From Hepsetus odoe (lineage: Eukaryota > Chordata > Actinopteri > Characiformes > Hepsetidae): 64,000 nt of DNA. The DNA lies in contig CM029384.1 in assembly GCA_017165825.1 (NCBI GenBank), positions 20,013,158 through 20,077,157 on the forward strand, given 5' to 3'. This document shows, piece after piece, positions 48,705 to 60,222 of the stretch (positions are counted from its first letter, which is position 1; each line of letters opens with the position of its first letter). Both the position numbers and the translations under genes were made by a program. The notes beneath the pieces are model-generated. The model worked only from the letters and a program-made list of their open reading frames with translations. It was not told the DNA's origin and made no database searches.

Positions 48705-51700
48705 TCAGCAGCTCCCTACTGCACCAGCAGGAGGCACTGTGGAGTTGGCTTGACATTTGCTTTTATGTCTCTGGCCTCCTCGTCTCCTGCCTCCAGACTT
48801 TGGCTGAAAAGAGAAGAGAGATCCATACCTTTAGGGCAGATTTAGGGCATTTATCAAACACTAATCCAGAGTGACTTCCATTTCCTAATTACAGGAACAG
48901 TCTCTCTGGAGCAATTTTGGGATTAAGGGTCTTGCTCAAGACCCCAATGCCAGTAGTGCTAGATGTAAAATTTGAACCTCCATTGTTTTAGTCCATAGAC
49001 AAGTACCCTCTGACAAGACAACCAAATCCACCAAAGGTACATGTCTTTTGAGGTCTAGGAGGAAACCAGAGCACCTGGGGGACATAATGGATTGGAGAGC
49101 ATGTAAACTGTGTGCTGTGTCTTCACAATGACCAATAGTCACTTTAATTTCACTTTGTTTTTCTAATTAAAATGGCCAATAGGTTTAGCTACAAAGTTTT
49201 CAATAAACAAAATTCTTTCTACAGGAAGGAGTCATGTTAGCAAAGTAAGGTTCAGTCTGAACATTCGGACATAGCTATCTTGATGCTTGATGAGAATTTC
49301 ATTAGTCAAAAATAAGGAAAACAAAAAAAAACATGCTTTTTAAACATGTTGGTAAAAATTACACAAACTGTGGCAGCACAAGATTACTCACTGGTCCCAT
49401 TATAGGGTAATTCTCTTCACTTTCTTAGAAAGCGTTAAGTGTTAATATACCTTCAATCCAATGGTGGATTTACTTGATTAACGATTTACTCCAATGCTAT
49501 TATGGACCTAAATACGCAATCTGTTTCTGAAATTTAAACGTTCACGTTCAACCATAACTACTTACCTAATAGCCACAACCCTCACATTACTGTGCTGGGA
49601 GAGATTTCTTTAATACCAGCTGCATAATCAATTATCACAGACATTTCCCCACCTAAAAAAAGCAGCCACTTGGTTTCTTTAAAAATATGCCCCCCCCCCG
49701 GCAGGTATACCAGCAAATTTTAAAACGAAAGTCTGTGGCAACTGAGGAAGATTAGATCAAATCATGCTGGAGTATTCCTTAATGATGTTTTTCACAAGAT
49801 AAGTACTGTTATCTTCTCACTCATGCTGGGAACGAGTGAGCCAATTTATGATTAGACATTTTTACCTTGTTCTCTTTGTTGCCCTCCTTAGCCTGAGGGT
49901 CTTCCTCCCCCTCTGTCTGAGGCAGCAAAAATGATGTAAGGGGTAGGGGACAAATTAAAAAAAGTGGCCATAGGATGGTTGAACGTAAAGCCAAAGGAAA
50001 GGATGATAAATAAGTTTAAATGGGGTTGGAAAGATGAATAAATGAAAGAATTTGATAAGTGGAGTTTTTGGGTGATGAAGAGAGAAGGCATATTAGACAA
50101 ACAGGAAAAAGAGAGGACAGCATGGCTGAAAAAGTACATGCAGCTGCCTAATAGGCTTGGCTTGCCCTGTAAATGTATTTTTGCTCCCCTGTTGATGAAA
50201 AGAACACTCCAGTGATTTCAACCTCATCTGATGTTTTTATAGCAAAATGGTCTTTAGCCATGGACAAAAGAGTTAAATAAATTCAGTTGATACTAAACAC
50301 AACTACAATGGACAAATGCTAAACTATCTGCACATTGGCTTAAACAGGCTCATCCTGCAGAGTAAGTAAGCTTGGAAAGCACTAGAATATTCCATTTTTT
50401 TAATTTATTAATTTCTTTATTACCTACAACACTTCAAATTTTTATAGACTTACTTGGTGCGGTACTGTTACTGCACTGGCTACTGTCACAGTGCTAGCTG
50501 CATCCTCATTGGCTGGTGTTGGTCCGTCCTCTTTCTTAGGCGGGATTTTCTTTGTCGACTGCATTTTGATTTGCGGGGGTTTCGAGTTTGAAGGCTGATT
50601 ATTTGTTGACTGTAGAAGCTGTTGGTGAAGCAAGCATGAGGACTGTTTTAGTAAAACAAAGCTGCCAAAAAAGCAAAACCCAAAAAGTATAGATTCAAGC
50701 GTTCAGGAAGAAAAACATATATGAATTTCCTGCATGCGAACACTAAATAAAAGAGGACCTTTATTTTTTCAGTAAAGTGAACAAAGTGTAAGTGACAACC
50801 CTTGTCATTGTGAAACGCAGCACAGCGCAACACAATGAAATTCAACCTCTGCGTTTCACCTATACACACACGTGCAGCAGGGGGCAGCTATTGAAAGCTG
50901 CCCGGGGAGCAGTGACGGGGACGGTACCTTGCTCAATGGTACCTAAGGGCAACCTACTGGTGAGGGAATCGAACTCATAATTTTCCGATCCGGGGCAACT
51001 CCCTAGAGTTGGCCACTGCTGCCCCGCTAGACTAATGGCTTAAGCCAACTTTCTTTGTGTGTACATAAAAATGATGGCGCTTACCTTAGTGATGGTGCCC
51101 ACGGCTTTGGTTCTGCCCTCCCTGAAGACCAGCCTCTGGTCCGTGTGTAAATATTCAGGTGTCTTGATGAAGCGGAAGTGGACTGTGGCTTTGTCTCCTG
51201 TTCTTAAGCAGTCTCGGTTCATGGTCAAGATAGTTGCTGTCTGCCTAATGCTGCCACAATGGACTGCAAGGGAGGACAAAAATACAATTGTACATTTGTA
51301 TTTTTGTTTGTGTATAAAACAAAAGCACCAGAAAAGATTTGGAAGATACCATTAGCATAATTTGCCAAACAAATTATAATAAACTAGAGGCCTTTACCAT
51401 TATCTAAAAAGTAAACCAAACCAAAACAATTCTGCTTACACACTACACTTGTGGCGAGCAGCCACAGACTTAAGGATGCATGCGTGGGATTTGAAGGCCT
51501 CCAGGTGTTTGATCACTACCTCCACATGTGCATGGGCCTAACTGGTTACAACTCTGTGTTTCTGTGTACACTGCTTTGAATAAGTTAAATGTGGAGAATT
51601 CCCCCACTGGGATGAATAAAGTATCTAATATCTTTAACTTATCTTCTAATATCTAAATTTTGATCTTGAAGCTTTAGCCACATTTTGCTTCTCTTCATAC

Positions 51701-54700
51701 AAAGAAAACGTTGACTTCATAAAACAAAACTTAGTCATAGCTTGTTCATTTCTAAATCACAGCCAACAAGTCAGATTTCTTAGTATGTACCTACACTGTG
51801 TATTTTGGGTAAATCAAAATTTTAAACTTGCAATTAAGGATTTTGCATTATGTCGAGTTTTCCTGCCTTTAAAGAGCAAGGAGGCTTTATGATTGTTCTC
51901 TCACCCATGGCCTGATATCTAGGTGAAATAGTTGTCGGGTGATGAAGCACCAATATCTCAGCCTCAAACTCCCATGATGCCTGTGGGTTTAACCGGGGCG
52001 ACACCATCACCATCCCTTTTCTTATTGATGAGCGCTTTATCTGTGTGAAAGAGAAAAGAGAAATGGGAATTAAGGACATTAATAAAGTAATACAGTGTGA
52101 AAGGAAAGGACTGACTGGAGCTATACAAAAGGAATGAAGCCATTCAAACCTTTTTTAAAGCAAAGGAGGCAGTCTGTCCGCCACGGACTTCTTTCACTGG
52201 CATCCTCTTACGGTGGATAGATTTGACGGCTATAGGGATGAAGGCACCCAGGGGATCAGGTCCCAACAGCATAGTGTCATTTAGCCTTATTAATCCGCGC
52301 AAAGTAGTTCCTGATACTACAGTCCCCACACCCTATTAGAGAGAAATGACTGTAGTTTGTGTGTTTGCAAGCAAGTCATTTATATTGCCTATATTCCATT
52401 ACTGTGAAAATAGGCCCTAAAAGCTCAACTGAAGAAGGAAAAAAAAAAAAAAAAAGATACATAATCTACAAAGAGGAAAAAACAAAACAAAAAAAAAACA
52501 ACCAGAAATCATACTCACTGGTACAGAATAGGTATCATCTATCTGGAACTCAGCAGGCTCATCATCTTTAAATGATGTTCTGGAGGAAAGCAGGTTAAGG
52601 AACATCTTCAGGAGGTCCATGTTCTCTCCAGTGACGTTAGAAATCTGGAAAATGGGACACATTCTGCAAGGCAAACAGGCATGCAGATGTGTTACAGGCT
52701 AACAATATCTTGCTCTGATCTAGGACTGCAACTATGGCTAAAACTACAATTCAATATTTATGACGTGCAACAAAAAACATTCCAGAATCCTTCATTAAAT
52801 TTCCATGAAATATTAGATCAAGATATTTTTCAGACTAGTTTCAATACAAAAAGACACAATGTATACACAGTGTACATGAATACAAAAAATGCACAAGAAA
52901 ATTTGTTTTGCAAAGAATGCAGCTTGGCAGTGCTATTCACTGATAATAAACAGTTTTTCAACATTTTTCTTATTGTGATATGTCCACCTGATCATATGAA
53001 CCTCAATCATCATAAAAGCAGAACAACAATGAAAAGCTGGGATTTGTTAGAATGGTCACACACACACAGCTCAACGATGGACGAACAGTGCAGTCTGCAG
53101 GCTACATGTAGTATAAAGACAGCACACCTTTCAGAGCTAAAGTTGGACGCTGTGACTATGACGTCATCTTTGTTCTGGACCAAGACTGGGATCTTTCGGC
53201 AACCGGGTGATTTTAGTAATCTCTGCAGCAGCTTCAGAGTCTCTGTGAGACAAACACCACCAATGAGTTTTTACTGAATGAAGATACTAAGTAACCAGTG
53301 AGTATATGATGCTCACCTTGGAGAATGTTGGCAGGACACATGTCTATCTTCGTAACCACCACAAACACGGGTACATTGAGAGCCAGCGCTAAGCCAAGAT
53401 GTTCTTTGGTCATACCAACAATCCCTGCATTGCTGCCCACCTGAAAGGGAACAGAAAAATAATAATAAATTAATTTCTGTCTGTTCAAACACACTGCTAC
53501 CACGTTGCAATTTCAGTTTAGGGATGACTCGTGTTTTAATTCTTTAAATGAAAGTGACTACTTTGTCTTTGTGAAACACAGCATAGCACATAACAAAATT
53601 AAACTTCTTCAACCTGCTTTTCACTCATACACACCGTGTGAACCATTCGAACCCATGACTTTCTGACCCTGGGGCCTAGTGCCCAACCAGTGCTGCCCTT
53701 ATTTCTGCAATACTCATATCCTAGAATAAATAAAACTGTAATGGGCAAAATGCCCACTAACCAATCACAATGTTTGTACTGCAATCATTTTGACCAGTTA
53801 TTTTTTCCACATGGTCTTTAATCACATCAAACTTTAGGCCCTCTTATGTATTACAATACCTTGCAGGACCTATGTGAAGCAGCATAAACATTACATTAAA
53901 CTTTACATTTTGTTCAACTCAAAGGAAAGAAGTGAAAAATCTTGGCCTGCCTCTCACCATTAGCATGCAGAAGTCTGGCAGATGGCCGGTCATGCCAAAC
54001 ACGGTGGTCTTCAAGTATTTCTCATGGCCTGCAAGGTCGATAAAAGTGATGACTTTGGAGGATTTCTCACAAATTTTCGTCCAGTCCAGGCTACCTCCAT
54101 GGCTGTCTGGCTTGTTGACCACCTGTCCTTCCTGATCGAAGCCCAAGATGTCATTTCCCACACTGCTGGTGCGGCCACTCTCCATCTCATGCTTATGTCT
54201 GAACAGCTTCTGCCGAGCAAAGCCACGGCCGTTATCCAGCTCTCCATGTGTCAGCACGCCAAGAAGAGTACTTTTACCTGCATCTACATTCCCTACCACC
54301 GCCACCCTAAATAAAACAGTCAGGGATGGAAATTAATTTACAAGGCTACTCACAGCAATCTTTTAGGATTGAAAATCTAATGTGTGTTTATATACTGTAT
54401 GCATTTTAAATACAAGGTGCAGACTGTGACCTGTCTATGTAATTTGAATCAAAAACAAATAATTGTGGTGTACATCAGTAGATAAAGACATTAACTATAG
54501 ACTCAAGTATCAGTATGGATTGAAGCTCCCATAACTGGTATTCTTTGACTTTCGCACCTTACTAGCTCCCACTTAGCTAGACCCAACCGTCACCGTACAG
54601 ACACTTTCCCTCCGAAAAGGTTCAAATAATAAAAACAATTGTCAGACACAGAACTGGGGTTCTCTTCCAGCATGAACACTCACCTGACCTCCAGGAAGTC

Positions 54701-57625
54701 AGCCTCACCCACTCGACGGCGGATGAGGTAATCTCGGACCTGTCCGCCTACCTCGGTGCGCTCCCTCAGTAAGATGAGGTCTGCTTCAATCTGCTCACAC
54801 AGAGACTGCACCGTGGCCACAGATGCCTCCATATCACTCTCATTGAGGCCATAGTCCCCTCCATCTGAGAGGCAAAGATATTCACCCCAATGCCATTACT
54901 TTTTGTTTTAGTTTGTTATTATTTTATTTACAGCTGCAATAAAAATAATTTTTAATACAACTAAGGAAATGGAAAACCCTCTCAATTTTTTTTTATAAAT
55001 ACATGCATTTCTGTGAAAAACTAAATGAATACTATTTTACAACTAGCAGTAAAGCGTCTAACCATTCATTCATTCATTTTGAATCAGCTAATTAGGACTA
55101 TAAATTGGCTATCTATGGTGGTTATAAGGGCTGCACAATTTGCTTTGTTAGTCATCATCACAATACTGATCCGTGCAACACTGGTATTACAGGAGGCTGC
55201 AATATAAGAATTTGCTATTAACTAATCAGTGTTTCTAGCAGGGTTGGCACACACTGCTCCAGATGGGGTTCCCTGCTTTTTTTTATGACTCTAGGTGGTC
55301 AAGACCACCTCTTAACCACTAAACTTTCCTAAGCTGTTTACTAGCGCTCATATTCCATTGTGTCATTTTGTTTAAATTTTTCTATGACGTTTGGGGGGGT
55401 TTGGGTCTAAAAAGTACATCATCCATTACTAGAAGATGGTAAGTAGGTCAGGAGTAAGAACAAATCACAATATACAACCCTAGCTGCTACTCTAATCTGA
55501 CCTTCTTACATACCAGAACCTACTCCCACAACATAAATGGTCTCCCCACAGCCTTCATCCATCCTTTCACGGAGCTGCCGTAGTAACGAGTCATACTGTT
55601 CTCCATTGGGGCTGACAAGGGCCAACTGCAAATCACAAAGTGAAAAGGTCTCATTATCAGAAACTATTCTCACATTCAAACTTCACACAAAGCATTATCA
55701 GCAGATTTTTCCAGCTGGTCAACAGAGGAGAGAAGATTTCTCAGGCAACATGAGCTCAAACTCAAAGTTGTCCAATAGGCATGTCCTTTAGCTTCCTTTC
55801 TTATAGGACAGGCTTAACTTTAAGCTTAAGTTATCTCACTAAACCCAGAACTCCTCCTTTGTAAAATACCCCCACCCCCACTAGACCCATTGTGGTCCAT
55901 GTGGCCATATAAACAAAAGCACAACAAGTCAGCACGTTTAAAGTGACTTCTTTCTGTGGGGGCAAGATACCAACAGGGGGGAGGGGGGGGGGGAGAAAGG
56001 ATGCAATAAATAATACTGACACCAAGGCAGTCACATCTGGAATTAAACGATCACACCATGTACTTTACATCAGATGCTGTTACTTCAGCAAGCCTCCACC
56101 TTATGTAATAAGAGTGCGCTCAAAAATAACCCCTCTGCTAGTTTGATAGTGGTACACAGTTTCAGACTGAGGTTAAAAACAGGCAAACAGATGTATAGCA
56201 AAATCGTCCCATGTCTAATTCATTTCCATTATTTCTGCTGTAAACCACTTGGTGTATGGGACACCTGTAGAAACCTGATGTAACCCAACATAAACACATT
56301 CAAATAAGTTGTCATCACACATGGTGTACGCATATTTTAAATTCACTAACAGCTAGCACTTAGAAAAAGCATTTAGACTAATCAGTTTATACCAGTAGGT
56401 GTACCCAGCATAACCTTATGGAGCAAACAGGTCAAACTTCTTTTATCTCTTTACAGCTGATGTTCACTTGACCATAAAGAGCACAGTTGGCTGAATACTC
56501 AGGCTGCTCAATTTCTGTGTGTACACACACACACACACACACACACTATATATTTGTATTTTTTTCCCCCTCTTTATTAGCTTATTTAAGAAAAAGCATT
56601 GACTGAAGAAAGTTGCTTTGAAGCAGCTAAGATTAAAGATTACTATAATTATTATAGCATAGGTTACTATAAATACTACTATAATTTGATTGAGATATTT
56701 ATATATATATATATATAAAAAATCTGAATCAAAAATATTGATCCCAAGGTAAATTGCTTACATCGTTTTCATGAAATGTTCAAAGGAAAATGAATTAAAT
56801 GCTGTTTAAGAACAAGCTTATAAAGATTAAAAGGAAATGAGAATTCTAATTTATTCAATATTGAATTAAGTCAGTGAGTCATAACCCTGATCTGTTCGAT
56901 AATCGTGATGTCAAAGTTGGCCAAAATCATCGGTATTTTTTTTTTTTTGAGATAATTGTGTAGCCCGACTATAAAAAGTGACAGGAGTGATAGAAAACAC
57001 TTATCTGCACTCTTTCTCCACCATATCACCACACTTGCACTGCTATTTCATCAGTCTCGTTATGATGACAGCACTTTATTATGCTAGTATGAAGAGCTAA
57101 CCATCGCCTTCACTCAACAAATTAAACCACATTTAGAGCGTTTGGTCGTTTTAACCAAATATTACACCTTATAAAAAACATTATGATAATACTACCTGCA
57201 AAACCTACTAACCCGAAAGCACAATTTTAGCCGTTTTTATCTCGCTTATGCAGCTGCTAAGCCTCCTGCTAAAAACAAGCTAACTCAATTTCTAAATCAT
57301 TTATTTGCGTGTTAATAAAGAGGCTTACTAATCTTAGTGGAAGAAAAAAAAAATTTTTTAAGTGGCCATCTTAATTGTATTAGTGTCACTATTACGGGTT
57401 TTATAACGATTTGACTACTGAGGCCTAGTGAGCGACCTTGCTGGAGAAGTCCACCCCGTGATCCCCGGTCTCGCCGTTCAGAGCCTCCCCTTCGTCGAAG
57501 CACTCCGGCCCGCCGTCCTCACCGCAACGGCTCGGTGGAGCAAACATGCTCGCGGGAACCAAAGATTCGGCGGCAGACATCGGCCCGGGACTCAGGCCGG
57601 GCTCTGCGGCCGTTACCGACGCCAT
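48705..57625 (-). CDS. gtpbp1: GTP-binding protein 1 (EF-Tu-like translational GTPase family)
   Basis: Thirteen coding exons on the minus strand, in order: 57437-57625, 55514-55625, 54684-54864, 53958-54306, 53317-53440, 53128-53242, 52519-52663, 52150-52332, 51905-52040, 51085-51263, 50454-50618, 49866-49916, 48705-48803. All phases agree and give 675 residues (human GTPBP1 is about 669). GTPase motifs: G1 GNVDAGKST at 166-174, G3 DLAGH at 251-255, G4 TKID at 307-310, all intact. Beta-barrel domains II/III follow (VGTVVSGTTLRGL; HRKRMPVKEVRGG; VHFRFIKTPEYL). The tail is low-complexity and basic, with GGRRRGGQRHK. GTPBP1 is known to aid aminoacyl-tRNA delivery and exosome-linked mRNA decay in the cytoplasm. 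The start at MASVTAAEP is chosen as the first ATG in the CpG-rich exon. The exon 1 donor (AAG/GTCGCT) is weak. Confidence 0.95.
48846..49030 (-). mobile_element. Family C SINE, diverged, in gtpbp1 intron
   Basis: GGCATTTATCAAACACTAAT, CTGGAGCAATTTTGGG and GGGTCTTGCTCAAGACC are inverted, diverged parts of the family C tail and body. Confidence 0.65.
50778..51026 (-). mobile_element. Family A SINE in gtpbp1 intron
   Basis: GACAACCCTTGTCATTGTGA start and GGTACCTTGCTCAATGGTAC body. It ends TTGGCCACTGCTGCCCC, with a small deletion in the A-box region. Confidence 0.8.
51425..51650 (+). repeat. Retroposon-like 3' end in gtpbp1 intron
   Basis: Ends CCCCCACTGGGATGAATAAA then GTATCTAATATCTTTAAC, resembling the 3' tail of fish LINEs that finish in ATAAAG-TATC repeats. 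Family not established. Confidence 0.4.
53550..53702 (-). mobile_element. Degenerate family A SINE
   Basis: GAAAGTGACTACTTTGTCTT start, ACACCGTGTGAACCATTCG and the AACCAGTGCTGCCC end. The central body is deleted. Confidence 0.55.
55128..55210. mobile_element. hAT-like repeat fragment in gtpbp1 intron
   Basis: GGGCTGCACAATTTGC and ACAGGAGGCTGCAATATAAG resemble the ends and interior of the elements at 20.1 and 23.7 kb. Confidence 0.4.
55626..57436. other. gtpbp1: gtpbp1 intron 1
   Basis: About 1.8 kb, no coding exon. It holds a G-run (55975-55993), a (CA)n at 56523-56546 and an (AT)n at 56700-56718. Confidence 0.7.
56523..56546. repeat. (CA)n microsatellite
   Basis: About 12 units. Confidence 0.9.
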
Positions 57626-57740
57626 AGCTCAAAAGTAACCTTCAATTTGAGTGTTTTCTGCTCAATTTGGGGAGCCCGACTAAGAGCTGATGCAGCAAAA
57701 GCCGCGCGTCCGACAGCAGCCGGTCCGGTTCAAACGCGGC
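57420..57740 (-). promoter_or_regulatory. gtpbp1: CpG-rich gtpbp1 first exon and probable promoter
   Basis: CpG-dense in an otherwise AT-rich window, covering exon 1 and about 115 bases upstream of the ATG (AAAAGCCGCGCGTCCGACAG, CAAACGCGGCGTCC on the plus strand). No TATA box seen, as expected for a housekeeping CpG promoter. Confidence 0.65.
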
Positions 57741-57899
57741 GTCCAGACCTTAAATCTGATGGCATTTATATCACTGCCTACATAATGAAGAAACTAAAAC
57801 GATATTAAAATGCATAAAACCACAAAACGGACACCCTCCGTTTAGACTGTTTGTATTACTAGTTTGAAGAAATAAACAGTTAGCATGTGTAGGTCGCCA

Positions 57900-58475
57900 C
57901 AGCCCGCCTCCTAATAATTATTCATTAACAGCTGGCCAATCGTTGTGCACATCCACAGGCATGTCACTGATTTTTTTTTCTTTATTGCTGACGTGTACGT
58001 CATAAACGCTTTATTACTTTGCCTAAACGGGTATTTCTAAACACCCCAATGGTTATATACAAGTTGTCCTTTCGTTTCACAATTCATAGGTTTCACCTAT
58101 CGTCACATTAACGATATGCCCACATGGAGGGCAAAAGAGACTCCCATTGACCGCCCTGGATTTAAATACCATTTATATTGATTGGATAGACAGCAAACAT
58201 GAGTTAAATACCATTTATCTTTACATTAGCAATGACTTTTTTTACTGCAATTCAGTTCCTAAGTGACAGCGTTATTGTCCCATCGAAAAATACACACTGC
58301 TGCCTTTACTTCTAGAAACTTCAGTGTTTCAGTGGCTGCAGTGTGTCTCCAAAACTTACATTTTGCCCTCATCTTTATCTGACAGAGCTATCTATGAACA
58401 CATGAATCAGCTTCTGAGATACCTTTGGTTGCAGGTTGTTTACACACATGCCGATTTACACAATTTACACAAGTG

Positions 58476-58515
<40 letters not shown>

Positions 58516-59417
58516 TGGGGGGTGTCACATCCAAGTGACTTCATTCCTTTCACTCATGTGGAGCCAAAGCAATGACTTTGTTAAACAATGCTCTCTGACC
58601 AAAGTCAACTTCAACCACACCTAACAGTTACTAAAACTAGCACAACATTGTCTGATGAAACAGGCTTGAAACATCAAAGTTTAACAGCCTAAATGTTTCT
58701 CCACTCATTACATCCAAAAACAATTGACATTTAGGGTGAGCCCGACTAACTAATTTACACACATTGGGAACTCTACATTCCCTTGCTCACTTGAACCCCA
58801 CAGACCCATTTTTGTGGATTACATAAGATCTTGAGAAAAGGTTTTTCTATCCAATCAGCAGTCACCATCAGTATTCTATTCACTGGCCTGATGGTGAATC
58901 ACCTGCACCCATTTCTTCACTGCTTCATGCCTTGTTAGATGGCTTTGTTCTGCTTGAGTGTGGCTTGAAAATTCATCTGAAACTGGTCAGGTAGAGGGTT
59001 TGGATTGAATGAAGGCTAACAACTTTGACCACCAACTGGCTATTTGGCAGCAGAATATAAAGAAATGAGTGGTTGTTCTTTGTGCAACACTGTACACAGT
59101 ATGTTTTCCCTATAACATTTTCTCCCATCAAAAGAGACATGTTTAATGTTTGAGTAATTGCAAGGCATCAAGGGAATCTGATTAAGATCAGTATGAGTGG
59201 CAAGTGGTTAGTTATACTTTTTAACCAAAATTATTTATTTTAAACTGAACCATGTAATTTAACAAGGAACTGTTTTGTATCAGTACTGGAGAGAGCATTT
59301 GTTGGCAGGTCAGGGAGCTCCAATTACATGCCACACTTAATACCCGTTATGGAAAACGATCAGTTGAGCATTCCATCATTACACTCAAGGAAGGATATTG
59401 TTACCGGAGAGCTATAT
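57900..59417. other. Intergenic DNA between gtpbp1 and the ZP3-like gene
   Basis: Contains a poly-A run (about 58481-58513) and a family B repeat (58850-59095). No exon recognised. Confidence 0.55.
58850..59095. repeat. Repeat family B copy
   Basis: Shares CATTTCTTCACTGCTTCATG and GGCTTTGTTCTGCTTGAG-type blocks with 6.0 kb. It ends TTGTGCAACACTGTACACAG, a Tc1-like tip. Confidence 0.5.
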
Positions 59418-59672
59418 AGTGAAAAGTGGAAAAAAGTGTGACAACCCTTGTCATTGTGAAACTCAGCACAGCGCAACACAATGAAATTCAACCTCTGCGT
59501 TTCACCTATACACACGTGCAGCAGTGGGCAGCTATTGAAAGCACCCGGGGAGCAGTGACAGGGACGGTACCTTGCTATGGGGTACCTCAGGGCAACCTAC
59601 TTGTGAGGGAATCGACCCCATAATCTTCCGATGCGGGGCCCACTCCCTAACCACTAGGCCACCGCTGCCACA
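59418..59672 (-). mobile_element. Family A SINE
   Basis: GTGACAACCCTTGTCATTGT start, GTGCAGCAGTGGGCAGCTAT body, and end CTAACCACTAGGCCACCGCT. Nearly full length. Confidence 0.85.
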
Positions 59673-60092
59673 AAGCTCTTAGCAGAGGATGGTTATAGGC
59701 ACTTAAAGCAACCGTCAAACTTAAAACCATGTCTATACACAGCCATAACTAACCACATACAACATCTGGAATTTGGTCATAGATTTTCGTAGCAACTCAA
59801 TTTTACTCCAATTAAGCCTGTAAATTAAATTCAGGGGTCTTTCTGTCCAGGCAGAAAGAACACTGACTATCCATGGCAGGGACATTAGCCAGCTAGTATA
59901 TAACCAAGTGAAACCTTGCGTTACTGAAAGATTTGTCCCCTTAAAGCACATTAGGAGAGCATAATGCAATTAGTCTCCCATTAGTATTGTAAAAGGTAAG
60001 AGTCATCATTTTAGCTAACCCAGATATCTGATGATTCTCAAACACTTCACAACCACCAAAACACATGTTTTGTACTGCATAGACAGCAAATA

Positions 60093-60098
60093 TTTATT
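60093..60098 (-). terminator. Polyadenylation signal of the ZP3-like gene
   Basis: Minus-strand AATAAA about 125 bases after the stop codon. Confidence 0.6.
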
Positions 60099-60222
60099 AA
60101 ACCATTGACTCAAAGTCAAAATGCACAAGAGCACCTTCTCTCTACAACATGGTTAGAAAAAGCTAAGGCCAGCCAACAGCAAGAAATATCCATTTACATA
60201 AAAACAGTTTTTAAATCAGCTT

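Noticed and set aside
52681..53277. 198-codon plus-strand open frame
   Set aside because: It is antisense to gtpbp1 exon 6 and its flanking introns, has no recognisable domain, and is explained by chance openness in AT-rich DNA.
53982..54314. 110-codon plus-strand open frame
   Set aside because: Antisense shadow of the gtpbp1 G-domain exon.
57428..57808. 126-codon plus-strand open frame in the CpG island
   Set aside because: Antisense shadow of gtpbp1 exon 1, caused by high GC.
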